A stretch of DNA of 58,405 nt from Spirochaetales bacterium (lineage in GTDB: Bacteria; Spirochaetota; Spirochaetia; SZUA-6; JAFGRV01), in the NCBI GenBank assembly GCA_016928415.1, contig JAFGKU010000177.1:1-58405 (forward strand). The letters run 5' to 3'. The first letter of the stretch is position 1. Each line of letters begins with the position of its first letter. The position numbers and the translations under genes were made by a program. Below, piece after piece: positions 44,247 to 53,048 of the stretch. The notes beneath the pieces were generated by a model. It made no database searches and had not been told where the DNA came from. It saw only the letters and a list, made by a program, of their open reading frames with translations.

Positions 44247-45398
44247 ATGAGCAATAAAAATTTGATAGACGATTTATGCACATCAAAACGTACCGATGTA
44301 AGAGCGTATGCGGCAAAGGCGCTGGGAGGTTTACAGGACAATGAAGCGATTAAACCCCTGATTGAAGCCTTTCTCAGGGACCCGGACCAGTACGTACGCG
44401 AAATGGCCATAAAGGCTTTGGCCCGGTTCCGTGACAGTGACGCTGTCGGTACGCTAATGAAAACCGTGGCCGGCTATAAAAACAAGGACATCATCAGGGC
44501 CGTTACCCAGGCACTCGGTCTCGTTCAGGACGGCCATGCCGATGAACCGCTTCTTAACCTGTACTTCTTGACAGGGGATCCCGAACTCAAGGATGCCTGC
44601 ATATGGGCGCTCGGCAACCAGAAAATGAAAGCAGCCGCCGCGGTCTTTTGTGAATCCATGCTCGTAGAGAAAAAAAAGCATATAGTCAAGACCATCGCCG
44701 GCGCCTTGAACAAGTTCGATGATCCGAACATCATCGATATGATAGCCGTAAAGCTGCTGCACGAAAAGGATGAAAATAAAAGGGAGAATGCGGCAATCGC
44801 CCTGGGAGAATTCCCTGACGCCCGTGTCCATTCGTTCCTGCTTCGTTCCCTCCGGGAGGATGCCGATCCGGATGTACGTTTTGAAGCGGCCGAATCTCTA
44901 TCCAGGTCCGGCTGGACACCGGACATAAAGGGTGAAGCGGTTTACTTCTACCTTGCAAAACGCCATTGGAGAAAAATAAAGGAATTAGGGGCCTTTTCAA
45001 TCAATCCCATAGTCCGGATACTGAAAATCACAAATTTCCCGTTTGATGACGAAAAAATTTCAAAACCGGTTTTCTCCCGCTATCTCAGCATACTCTATTC
45101 ATGCGTAAAAACGGTTGTATTCGGGGAGGGTGAATTGGAGGATGAATATTCAACCCTGCAAAACCCCGATGTAAAATACCTGGATGGCCCCCTTAAATAC
45201 CTGGAGCGGGTGATTATCCGTGCCGACACATATCATCAAAAGACCGTGGAAAGCTTTATTACATATGCCGTCAACCATATTGATGATGCCGTCCTTAAAA
45301 ACCGGGTCGATGTATTGATCGAAGGGGAACGGGAAAAAATCTACCCGAATCTGTATAACCTGATTTCCAACCATTTTCAGAACATAAAGCCGGAATGA
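44247..45398 (+). CDS. HEAT-repeat protein, paralogue A
   Basis: The 383 residues start with four to six HEAT/PBS-lyase-like repeats (about 5-230): 'DVRAYAAKALGGLQDNEAIKPLI', the next with 'VREMAIKALARFRDSDAV', and 'VRFEAAESLSR' near 215. A C-terminal domain of about 130 residues follows, with 'YLAKRHWRKIKELGAFSINPI', 'SRYLSILYSCVKTVVFGE', and a final 'YAVNHIDDAVLKNRVDVLIEG'. HEAT repeats bind proteins. The C-terminal domain is not one I can name. It follows the cyclase after 8 nt and precedes its own paralogue with a 4-nt overlap, so translation is coupled. Confidence 0.85.
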   Translation: MSNKNLIDDLCTSKRTDVRAYAAKALGGLQDNEAIKPLIEAFLRDPDQYVREMAIKALARFRDSDAVGTLMKTVAGYKNKDIIRAVTQALGLVQDGHADEPLLNLYFLTGDPELKDACIWALGNQKMKAAAAVFCESMLVEKKKHIVKTIAGALNKFDDPNIIDMIAVKLLHEKDENKRENAAIALGEFPDARVHSFLLRSLREDADPDVRFEAAESLSRSGWTPDIKGEAVYFYLAKRHWRKIKELGAFSINPIVRILKITNFPFDDEKISKPVFSRYLSILYSCVKTVVFGEGELEDEYSTLQNPDVKYLDGPLKYLERVIIRADTYHQKTVESFITYAVNHIDDAVLKNRVDVLIEGEREKIYPNLYNLISNHFQNIKPE

Positions 45399-46540
45399 TG
45401 AATACCGATGATGTTATAAAAGATCTGCAATATTCGATACGTCCGGATGTGCGTGGCTATGCCGCAAAAATACTGGGCTGCACAAAGGATAAAAATGGTC
45501 TGAAGCCATTAATAAATGCCGCCATGAAAGATCCCGATAAATATGTACGGGAAACAGCCATACTGGCCCTTGCCCAATACCGCGATCCTGAAGCGGTAGA
45601 GCCTTTACTGAAGGCATTGGTATTCTCCAAAAGCCAGGATATTGTTGAAGCCGCAGGTGACGCCCTGGGACTCATTCAGGATGAGCGTGCCGTGGACCCC
45701 GTATTCACCCTGTTTAAAATGACGAACGATCCCGAAATCCTGGCAACTTGTATTTGGGTACTCGGCGCTATGAAGGTGGAAGGGGCAAAAACAACACTTT
45801 GTGAAATCCTGTTCCGTGAAAAAAACAGGTTTATAAAGGAACTTGCCGCACGGGCATTGGTAAAATTCAATGACGAGGGTATTTTTAATCTGCTGACTGA
45901 CGGGTTGTTCAATGGCAGGGACCAGGCCTACAGGTTGACGGCAGCTGCCGCCTTGTATGAATATCCGGATGGGCGGGGCAGGCCGTTTTTTATACGCTGT
46001 TTGCATGACAATCCCGATACGGAAGTGCGCCTGAAAGCCGCCGGATATCTTATGAAATCCGGATGGAAACCGGAAACTAAAATTGAAAGAGTTTATTACA
46101 CCATCGCGATGCGCAACTGGAATGAAGTGAAAGGGTTCGGTACCCTGGCCATAAAACCTGCGGAACATATATTTAGCTTAACGATCTCGGGGAATATTCA
46201 CTTTCAGAAAGAATTGGCCAATGTCATAACCGAGTTGTACTATAAAATCACTTGTATAATTTTTGACAGGGATTCCGGTGAACCGGCCGATACCTATTCG
46301 GAATTCCTGAATCCGGATTCAAAAGCCATGAAAATCCCCTTGAACAATCTGAAAAAAATCATCATTAAATCCGAAAACCACAATCCCATGGAAATTGAAA
46401 AATTTGTTACCTATGCCATTAACCATATGGATGAGAATTTACTTAAAGACCGGATTGAGGTTGAGATACGTGGTGATCGGAGTAAAATCAAGCCGAATCT
46501 TCTTAACCTGCTGAAAAGCCATTTTAAAAGCGTTCAATAA
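45395..46540 (+). CDS. HEAT-repeat protein, paralogue B
   Basis: It overlaps the stop of paralogue A as ATGA. The 381 residues are colinear with A over their whole length: 'DVRGYAAKILGCTKDKNGLKPLI', 'VRETAILALAQYRDPEAV', 'ALGLIQDERAVDPVFTLF', and the C-terminal 'YTIAMRNWNEVKGFGTLAIKP', 'YKITCIIFDRDSGEP' and 'YAINHMDENLLKDRIEVEIRG'. It is a tandem gene duplication that was then conserved. The pair may form a hetero-complex. The function is unknown. Confidence 0.85.
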   Translation: MMNTDDVIKDLQYSIRPDVRGYAAKILGCTKDKNGLKPLINAAMKDPDKYVRETAILALAQYRDPEAVEPLLKALVFSKSQDIVEAAGDALGLIQDERAVDPVFTLFKMTNDPEILATCIWVLGAMKVEGAKTTLCEILFREKNRFIKELAARALVKFNDEGIFNLLTDGLFNGRDQAYRLTAAAALYEYPDGRGRPFFIRCLHDNPDTEVRLKAAGYLMKSGWKPETKIERVYYTIAMRNWNEVKGFGTLAIKPAEHIFSLTISGNIHFQKELANVITELYYKITCIIFDRDSGEPADTYSEFLNPDSKAMKIPLNNLKKIIIKSENHNPMEIEKFVTYAINHMDENLLKDRIEVEIRGDRSKIKPNLLNLLKSHFKSVQ

Positions 46541-46608
46541 TTCCCTTACCTGCCCCGGAGGTCCTCATCTTTATACTGTTTCTGCCGATATTCAACACAG
46601 GTGGTATT

Positions 46609-47361
46609 ATGTTTCATGAATTAAGACGGCATTTACTCAATTTAAAGGAAATACATTCACTGGCTAAAATTAAAGCGGGGACGGAGGTCGAAGCCATGAC
46701 CTTTGACGAGATCCGGCAGATGCGGCAGATTTCCCACAATATTGTACCGATGGTCGTTAAAATAGGCGGCCCGGAAGCCCGAAACGATATTGCCTTCATG
46801 ATGTCTCTGGGCGTAAACATGATCCTGGCTCCCATGGTGGAATCGGTGTACGGCCTTAAAAACTTCATCGAAACAATGGCGGCCATGGATAAAAAAGGAA
46901 CTCTATTGCTGGCCATCAATATCGAAACAATCACCGCCTATGAGAATCTGGAAAAAATGTGCCAATTACCTCACTTTAACCGGCTTAATCAGGTCACGGT
47001 CGGCAGAAGCGACTTTTCCGGTTCCCTTGAAAAAGACGCGGATGATCCCTATGTTTTCGAACTGGTTGCGCGGATTACCAAAACAGCCCACCAGTACGGA
47101 AAAAATGTGTCCATCGGCGGCAAGGTTACCCCGGTTAATTGTCAAAAGATAAAGGACGTAATAAATCCTGATTTTATAAACACCCGGCACATGGTGATCA
47201 GCTGCCATTCATCGAATCTGGCCCAGGACATCCATGCCGCCCTTGAATGGGAAGAGAATTTTTACAGTTACCTCCAGGATCTGTATCCCATGAGAAACGA
47301 ATTCTACATCAAGCGTATGATTACGACAAGGGAAAGAAGTTACCTGAGGGGAATTGCCTAA
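46609..47361 (+). CDS. HpcH/HpaI aldolase/citrate lyase family protein
   Basis: The ATG has AGGTGG upstream. The 250 residues show the phosphoenolpyruvate-binding barrel plan: 'SLAKIKAGTEVEAMTFDEI', 'VPMVVKIGGPEARND', 'NMILAPMVES', 'LLLAINIETITAYENL' (metal Glu) and 'VGRSDFSGSL' (metal Asp). 'SIGGKVTPVNC' is less usual. Members split or join short keto acids with a pyruvate enolate. The genome context does not suggest a catabolic pathway. It is co-directional with the cyclase and HEAT genes, 68 nt after the last. Confidence 0.78.
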   Translation: MFHELRRHLLNLKEIHSLAKIKAGTEVEAMTFDEIRQMRQISHNIVPMVVKIGGPEARNDIAFMMSLGVNMILAPMVESVYGLKNFIETMAAMDKKGTLLLAINIETITAYENLEKMCQLPHFNRLNQVTVGRSDFSGSLEKDADDPYVFELVARITKTAHQYGKNVSIGGKVTPVNCQKIKDVINPDFINTRHMVISCHSSNLAQDIHAALEWEENFYSYLQDLYPMRNEFYIKRMITTRERSYLRGIA

Positions 47362-47533
47362 AAAAGCTTGCAAAAAATTATTAATACTCCTATTATTAAT
47401 TATTAAGGGAACCTTTAAACCGTTGACCTTGTATTAACGACTCGCGAAATAATATCTCCGGGAAAATGCAAAATAAATGAGGTCGTTATCGGGCACATTC
47501 CCATTCCTGGGTCGAAATATATGAAGGTGACTT

Positions 47534-49408
47534 ATGCCAGATACCACGTTTGAATCAGAAGACAGATATCAAATACTTTTTGAACAGGCGGGTGAGGCCA
47601 TCGCGCTTGTCGATCCTGCAAGCGGGAAAATCCTGGAGACAAACAGGAATGCCACGGCTCTACTGGGGTTTACCAAAGAAGAGCTGTGCAAAATGCACAT
47701 CGCGGACCTGGACGTCAATGAATCCAATGAGCAGGTTATATATCACGCAAAAGCCGTAGTAAAAGCCGGCAATGAGACGTTCGAAACAAAGAAAAGGTGC
47801 AAGGACGGCAGGATTATAGACGTCGAAGTCAGCTCCAAGCGCATTCAATTCCACGGCAAGACGGTCCTGCAGTCAATCTGGCGCGACGTAACGGAGCAGA
47901 AGCACATCCGGGAAAAACTGGTGGAACAGGAACGTAAATTCCGCTCACTCATCGAGAACAGCACCGACGCCATTTCGCTTATAGACATTAACGGCCGCGT
48001 GCTTTATAACAGCCCGTCCTACCACCGGATGATGGGATATCCGGAAGAAGACAGAATCGGTCAGAACACATTTGATCTGGTCCACCCCGATGATCGCGAA
48101 AACCTTCTGAAACTGTTCCGGGATATAATCGCAAAACCGGCCTATACCGGCATTCCCCCGACACGTGTGCGTCATAAGAACGGCTCCTGGCGATGGATTG
48201 AGGGGGTAGCGAACAACCAGCTCGCCGTACCGGGCGTGAATGCCATTGTCGTCAATTACCGCGACATCACGAAGCGGAGACAGACGGAACAGGCCCTTCA
48301 ACAGACCCAAAAAATCGAGGCACTCGGGGTTTTGGCCGGCGGTATTGCCCATGATTTCAATAATCTGCTTGGCGGTATTTTCGGTTTTATCGAACTGGCG
48401 GCTGAATTGACCAAGGAAAAGGAAGTCGGTATTTTTCTTGCCAAGGCACTCGGAACGGTCGATCGTGCACGGGGCCTGACACATCAGCTTCTAACCTTTG
48501 CCAAGGGTGGCGTTCCCATTAAGCGGCTGGAAAATATAACAACCTTTATACATGAAACGGTGCAATTCGCACTGAGCGGATCGCGGCTGAGTTGTGAATT
48601 CAACATCCCGGAAAATCTCTGGGCGTGCGAATTCGACCGGAACCAGATTGAACAGGTCTCTGACAACCTCATTATCAATGCGCAGCAGGCCATGCCTGAC
48701 GGGGGCAGAATCGAGGTTATGGCAGAAAACATAGTCATCAAAGGAAAGAAGCACCCCATTCTTGACCCGGGCAACTATGTGAAAATATCCATTTCCGATC
48801 AAGGAATAGGCATGCCAGGGGATATTCTGCCACGTATTTTTGACCCGTTCTACACAACCAAACCCAAGGGGCACGGACTCGGTCTTGCCACCTGCTATTC
48901 AATCATCAACCGGCACGGAGGGTGCATCGAGGTTGAATCGGAACCGGGAAAAGGCAGTACGTTTCATGTTTTTCTTCCCGCCCTGCCGAAGTCTGCCGTT
49001 AAGAAGGCCACGCGCTATCAATCAGGGTACAGGGGTGCCGGCACGATTCTGGTCATGGATGATGAGGCTGTTATCCGTGAAACGACGGAAGTGATGCTGA
49101 AATCATTTGGATTCAGCGTCATCTGCACAAAAGACGGCTCCGAAGTCATGCAATATCTTTCCTCGGAAATTACCGGAATTATACTTGACCTGACCATTCC
49201 TGGGGGGAGAGGGGGAAAGGACACGGTTACCGAGATCAGGAAAATAGATTCGGGAATACCCGTATTCGTGATGAGCGGATATGCCGATGATCCAATCATG
49301 GCCAGCCCGGGAGAATACGGTTTCACGGCAAGCATCTGCAAACCGTTCACCAAAATCGAGCTTGCCGAAATGCTGGATAAGCACCTTGGGAAAGAAAATA
49401 GTGGTTAA
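47534..49408 (+). CDS. PAS-PAS hybrid histidine kinase with receiver domain
   Basis: The 624 residues contain no membrane helix. Two PAS domains are at about 10-125 and 137-255 ('YRDITKRRQTEQALQQTQK' ends PAS2). The dimerisation region has H273 in 'LAGGIAHDFNNLL', and the ATPase region has 'NLIINAQQAMPDGG' and 'GLGLATCYSIINRHGG'. The receiver (about 497-620) has the acceptor D552 in 'GIILDLTIPGG' and 'ICKPFTKIEL'. It would sense a cytoplasmic signal and relay phosphate. No free-standing response regulator is adjacent. GAAGGTG precedes the ATG. Confidence 0.93.
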   Translation: MPDTTFESEDRYQILFEQAGEAIALVDPASGKILETNRNATALLGFTKEELCKMHIADLDVNESNEQVIYHAKAVVKAGNETFETKKRCKDGRIIDVEVSSKRIQFHGKTVLQSIWRDVTEQKHIREKLVEQERKFRSLIENSTDAISLIDINGRVLYNSPSYHRMMGYPEEDRIGQNTFDLVHPDDRENLLKLFRDIIAKPAYTGIPPTRVRHKNGSWRWIEGVANNQLAVPGVNAIVVNYRDITKRRQTEQALQQTQKIEALGVLAGGIAHDFNNLLGGIFGFIELAAELTKEKEVGIFLAKALGTVDRARGLTHQLLTFAKGGVPIKRLENITTFIHETVQFALSGSRLSCEFNIPENLWACEFDRNQIEQVSDNLIINAQQAMPDGGRIEVMAENIVIKGKKHPILDPGNYVKISISDQGIGMPGDILPRIFDPFYTTKPKGHGLGLATCYSIINRHGGCIEVESEPGKGSTFHVFLPALPKSAVKKATRYQSGYRGAGTILVMDDEAVIRETTEVMLKSFGFSVICTKDGSEVMQYLSSEITGIILDLTIPGGRGGKDTVTEIRKIDSGIPVFVMSGYADDPIMASPGEYGFTASICKPFTKIELAEMLDKHLGKENSG

Positions 49409-49548
49409 GCACCGTCCGATCGTGACATGAGATACCAATCCTCCAGGGCATTTTAAAATCTCGGCTTCCAATATTGAATCTTATCAAGGTGTTTACTATG
49501 ATTATAGGGGCATATAAATCTAATACTCGCTAAAAGGAGTCTATTACG

Positions 49549-51270
49549 ATGAAAGTAATGTATGTTTTTGTTCTTTTTATGATGGTAACAATGTTTCTTC
49601 CTGCCAATCCCCTGGATGCCGCTCTTTGTGATGCAGCAGGGCAGGGAGACATGACACGGGTAAAGGAATTGATAGAAGGAGGCGCAAATATTAATAACCA
49701 TGACGGCGGAAACGGCGCAACACCGCTTCATCTTGCCGCCAGGTATAACAGGGTTGAAATTATCAAATACCTGCTTAAAAATGGTGCAATCCTGGATGCA
49801 CAAATGGGTTATGACATAACTCCCCTTCACTGGGCCGCATCCTCGTGTAATCCCGAAGCCGTGGATGTGCTTATCGGTGCAGGGGCAAACCTGGAAGCGA
49901 GGGATTCCCATGAAAAGAATACCCCCCTTATTGCCATCTGCTGGGGTGGGAACAACGAGTGCGGCTACAAAACAGTAAAACTCCTTCTTGAAGCGGGGGC
50001 TGACCCGAATGCAAGACGGGTCGAAAACAGCACGGCCCTGATCTTTGTGGCACGTTATGGAAACGTGGCAATGATACGGCTTCTTCTTGATCATGGCGCC
50101 GACCCCGCTTTAAAGCGAAAGGACGGGATGAATGCCTATCAAATAGCCCTTGCCGGCAACCACAGTGAAGCCGCCAGGCTCTTAAAACTGGCATTGGCCG
50201 GGGACTATCCACCGGATGATGATGACCAGGGGGCAAGCCAGTCTGTTGTTAAAGAAAGAGAACCGAATGATACAATCAAAAAAGCCCAGAACCTTGATAA
50301 GTATTTCAATAAAACAGGCAATCCCGTAATTCAGAAAACCGAAAAAAGGAACAACAAGCTTGCCTGGGTTGCATGCGGGTATCCGTGGGTCTCCATTGCC
50401 GGAAGCGGGAAAAATGAGGATACGAAAAAGAAAGACTATTTTGACTACTATTCCTTTACCGTTGAAACCAATACGGAAGGGGTGTTTGACATCGATAAAG
50501 GAATAAAAACCTCCGAGCGCAAAAGCATGGATGTGGTCCTCATCCTCTTTGATTCCCGGGGGACACCCCTGGGCGGTAATGATAATTGCAGCAATTATTC
50601 CTGGTATTTTGGCGCCGATAAAGGCAGCGAAGAAGATACAAACGGAAAGGACAGCTACTTTACCTGGAAATTTAAAAAATCCGGTTTATACTATCTTGGG
50701 GTCGCGGCGGCCGGAACGGAAGCGGAGGAAGGGGGATTCCTGCCAAATGAGCCATTGAACGAGGAGGGATCCTATATCCTCAACATAGCCATTGAATCCC
50801 GTGGTACACCGTCTCCAACAGACAGCAATGCCATGGATGATATGATAGATGATCCCAGCATGATGGACGGCTCGGATTATTCGGATGACTCGTATGGAGG
50901 ACTGTGCCCCTATATTTATGTATTTGACGGTAAAGAATTTATACAGGATGTTGAAATTATCCCGAATCAAATTGGAAAAAAGTCAGATAGATTTTCTACT
51001 GTTGAGATCCAAAAGCCGGTGATCATTAATGGAAAACTTACCTTGCAGATAAGAGAAATAAAGAACGAAACAAGTTATCTTGATTGTATTTCTGTCTGGA
51101 TTGGTTCCCGTGAATTAAATCCGGATTCCATTCCTTTTCAACTGGTAAAAGAAGACAGCCAATACCTGATAATGAAAAAAGGAGACATCGTTTCTCTCAT
51201 TATTACTGTCGGTGACATTGCTCCGGGACAGGTGACCGTGCGGGCAAAGGGGTATTATATACCGGAATAA
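49549..51270 (+). CDS. Secreted ankyrin-repeat protein with PPC-like domain
   Basis: AAAGGAG precedes the ATG. A signal peptide (about 1-24, ending LDA) shows it is exported, which is uncommon for ankyrin proteins. Five to six ankyrin repeats are at about 25-215 ('GATPLHLAARYNRVEIIKYLL', also 'STALIFVARYGNVAMIRLLL' and 'GADPNAR'). A bacterial pre-peptidase-like (PPC) beta-sandwich is at about 235-410 ('REPNDTIKKAQNL', 'YDYYSFTVE'-like 'DYFDYYSFTVETNTEG', 'SGLYYLGVAAAG'). A C-terminal domain begins with 'CPYIYVFDGKEFIQDVEI'. It is probably periplasmic or surface exposed and binds proteins. It may be unrelated to the kinase gene upstream. Confidence 0.82.
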   Translation: MKVMYVFVLFMMVTMFLPANPLDAALCDAAGQGDMTRVKELIEGGANINNHDGGNGATPLHLAARYNRVEIIKYLLKNGAILDAQMGYDITPLHWAASSCNPEAVDVLIGAGANLEARDSHEKNTPLIAICWGGNNECGYKTVKLLLEAGADPNARRVENSTALIFVARYGNVAMIRLLLDHGADPALKRKDGMNAYQIALAGNHSEAARLLKLALAGDYPPDDDDQGASQSVVKEREPNDTIKKAQNLDKYFNKTGNPVIQKTEKRNNKLAWVACGYPWVSIAGSGKNEDTKKKDYFDYYSFTVETNTEGVFDIDKGIKTSERKSMDVVLILFDSRGTPLGGNDNCSNYSWYFGADKGSEEDTNGKDSYFTWKFKKSGLYYLGVAAAGTEAEEGGFLPNEPLNEEGSYILNIAIESRGTPSPTDSNAMDDMIDDPSMMDGSDYSDDSYGGLCPYIYVFDGKEFIQDVEIIPNQIGKKSDRFSTVEIQKPVIINGKLTLQIREIKNETSYLDCISVWIGSRELNPDSIPFQLVKEDSQYLIMKKGDIVSLIITVGDIAPGQVTVRAKGYYIPE

Positions 51271-51309
51271 AAACAGTCAATTACTGCCGACAGTATACAC
51301 GGAGAGTGC

Positions 51310-52275
51310 TCATCCTTCCGCACTCCCCCGCTTTATATATTCCATCATTTTCTCCCAGGCGGGCAGGGGAACCGATGATTGCCTCAGAAGATCGGTAAAC
51401 TCATAGGCCAGGGACTTCATCTCCGTTTGGCCGCTTGCTGAGTTGGCGTGACCGAAAATCCCAATTTCTGCCCCCTTTGAGGCAAGTGCCTTTTTTATAA
51501 GGGGCACCATTAAAAACATTGGCACTTTTGAAAAAAATACAAACTTTTTGGGGTCCACCGGAACCTTCAGGACCTTGAAAGCCCTGACCATTTCCCTGAA
51601 GGCCCTGATGCCCAGCTTAATGCTCTGCGTATCCTTCACTACCGCCTTCTGTTCCCAGCCGGCCATGTGAAGCAATCCCATGATGGGCATGATGACGATC
51701 ATGTGCGATTTGAGCCACGACACGGCATCCTTGAATATCCAGACAGGATACCCCGCTTTACCGAAAATATCCCTGATCTGCCGGCAGCGCTCTGTTTCAC
51801 GGCCATCCAGTTCTCCAATGCAGAAATGGTTTTTCTTTTTGTCCTCCGCATCGGAATCACAATAATGGATGGTGTGCCCTTCCCTGTAACCGGCCACCCC
51901 CCCGAAACCAAGCATCACCCGATCCTTGCCAAGCGCATCGATCAGCTCATCCGGGTCCCTGGGATTGTTGCCTACAAAAAGGAAGGTCTTTGTATTTTTG
52001 CATCGAGTAAGGACCGTCAGGGCGTCCTGCCATTGGTCACCCCTGATTATTATGATAATCAGGTCATAATCACGGTTTTCATCGAGGCTGTCGATGACTT
52101 TCACGTGTGTAACGGTAGACTTCCCGGTAAAATAGTGCTTTAAAACTATGCCATTCTTTTGAATATCTTCAAGGCGTCTGCCCCGGGCAAAAAGGGCGAC
52201 ATCAACCCCGGCCTCATGCAATTTGGCGGCATAGACACTTCCGATGACACCGCCTCCAAAAATGAGAATTTTCAT
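51310..52275 (-). CDS. 2-dehydropantoate 2-reductase (PanE/ApbA) family protein
   Basis: GGAGTGAATC before the ATG is a good ribosome binding site. The 321 residues start with the Rossmann motif 'ILIFGGGVIGSVYAAKLHEAG', then 'DLIIIIIRGDQW' and 'FVGNNPRDPDELIDALG', as in ketopantoate reductases. PanE uses a Lys around residue 176; here the region 'FGKAGYPVWIFKDAVSWLKSH' supplies a candidate. The family also includes other 2-ketoacid reductases, and no panB/panC gene is near, so the pantothenate role is uncertain. It follows the methyltransferase gene on the same strand by 19 nt. Confidence 0.78.
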   Translation of the reverse strand: MKILIFGGGVIGSVYAAKLHEAGVDVALFARGRRLEDIQKNGIVLKHYFTGKSTVTHVKVIDSLDENRDYDLIIIIIRGDQWQDALTVLTRCKNTKTFLFVGNNPRDPDELIDALGKDRVMLGFGGVAGYREGHTIHYCDSDAEDKKKNHFCIGELDGRETERCRQIRDIFGKAGYPVWIFKDAVSWLKSHMIVIMPIMGLLHMAGWEQKAVVKDTQSIKLGIRAFREMVRAFKVLKVPVDPKKFVFFSKVPMFLMVPLIKKALASKGAEIGIFGHANSASGQTEMKSLAYEFTDLLRQSSVPLPAWEKMMEYIKRGSAEG

Positions 52276-52294
52276 GATTCACTCCTTCAAGACT

Positions 52295-52975
52295 TTATGC
52301 CTTCTGCATGATATAAAAAATAGAAGCAAAGCTTTTCGGGCTTTTATTGAACTGTTCAATCTCGGCGGCTTCCCCTTCCAGGAAGTTCATGATTTTCGCA
52401 TCTTTTTTATATTTTATTTTCAAGCTCTCTATGCGCTTTTCCAGTGGTGAAAAATATTCATCAAGCCACACCCGCTCCGGTATGATAAAATGATCCAGCA
52501 ACGTGTAATGAAGGCCGGGTATCCGGTTTATTTTTTGCTCATGATTTTTTATTTCGTCATGAACAACGAGGTATCCCCCGGGTTTAAGGTATTTATGCCA
52601 TTCCGATAATCCCTTTTCAAACCCGATCACCGCAATCGAGCCTTCCGCCCAGATGATGTCAAATGATTCCGTTTTAAATCCTAATTTAAACAATGAACGC
52701 CTGATTGTTTTGATATGACCGGATAAACGCAATGCATTTATTTTTTCATTCAAGGTGTTAAGCGCTCCCCCGTCAATATCCACGGCGGTAATCATTCCCT
52801 TGCTTAAAACGGCCAGTTCTATAGTGGGATTACCCGAACCGCAGCCGATATCGAGTATGGCCGGTGCCTTGATTTGAGGAATGGTATTATAGGCCTGCCA
52901 GGTAAAACGGATAAGATTTTTCCTGAAGGAATCCTTGTCTATTTCTTTTATAATTGACTTTTTCATTCCCCACAT
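52295..52975 (-). CDS. SAM-dependent methyltransferase
   Basis: The 226 residues have motif I 'ILDIGCGSGNPTIELA', 'ITAVDIDGGAL' (acidic end of strand 2), and 'FDIIWAEGSIAVIGFEKGL' with an unusual Trp-Ala-Glu-Gly motif. 'LKPGGYLVVHDE' closes the fold. AGGAAA lies upstream of the ATG at 52975. The substrate is unknown. It lies directly upstream of the PanE-like gene and probably shares its transcript. Confidence 0.85.
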   Translation of the reverse strand: MWGMKKSIIKEIDKDSFRKNLIRFTWQAYNTIPQIKAPAILDIGCGSGNPTIELAVLSKGMITAVDIDGGALNTLNEKINALRLSGHIKTIRRSLFKLGFKTESFDIIWAEGSIAVIGFEKGLSEWHKYLKPGGYLVVHDEIKNHEQKINRIPGLHYTLLDHFIIPERVWLDEYFSPLEKRIESLKIKYKKDAKIMNFLEGEAAEIEQFNKSPKSFASIFYIMQKA

Positions 52976-53048
52976 GATAATTTCCTATAAAACACTCTAT
53001 CACGGGAAATAAATTTTTACCACCAGCCTGCATCAAAGGAGAAAACAA

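Noticed and set aside
49453..50094. A 213-codon minus-strand frame over the ankyrin gene
   Set aside because: It lies inside a clear ankyrin gene on the other strand, with no domain.
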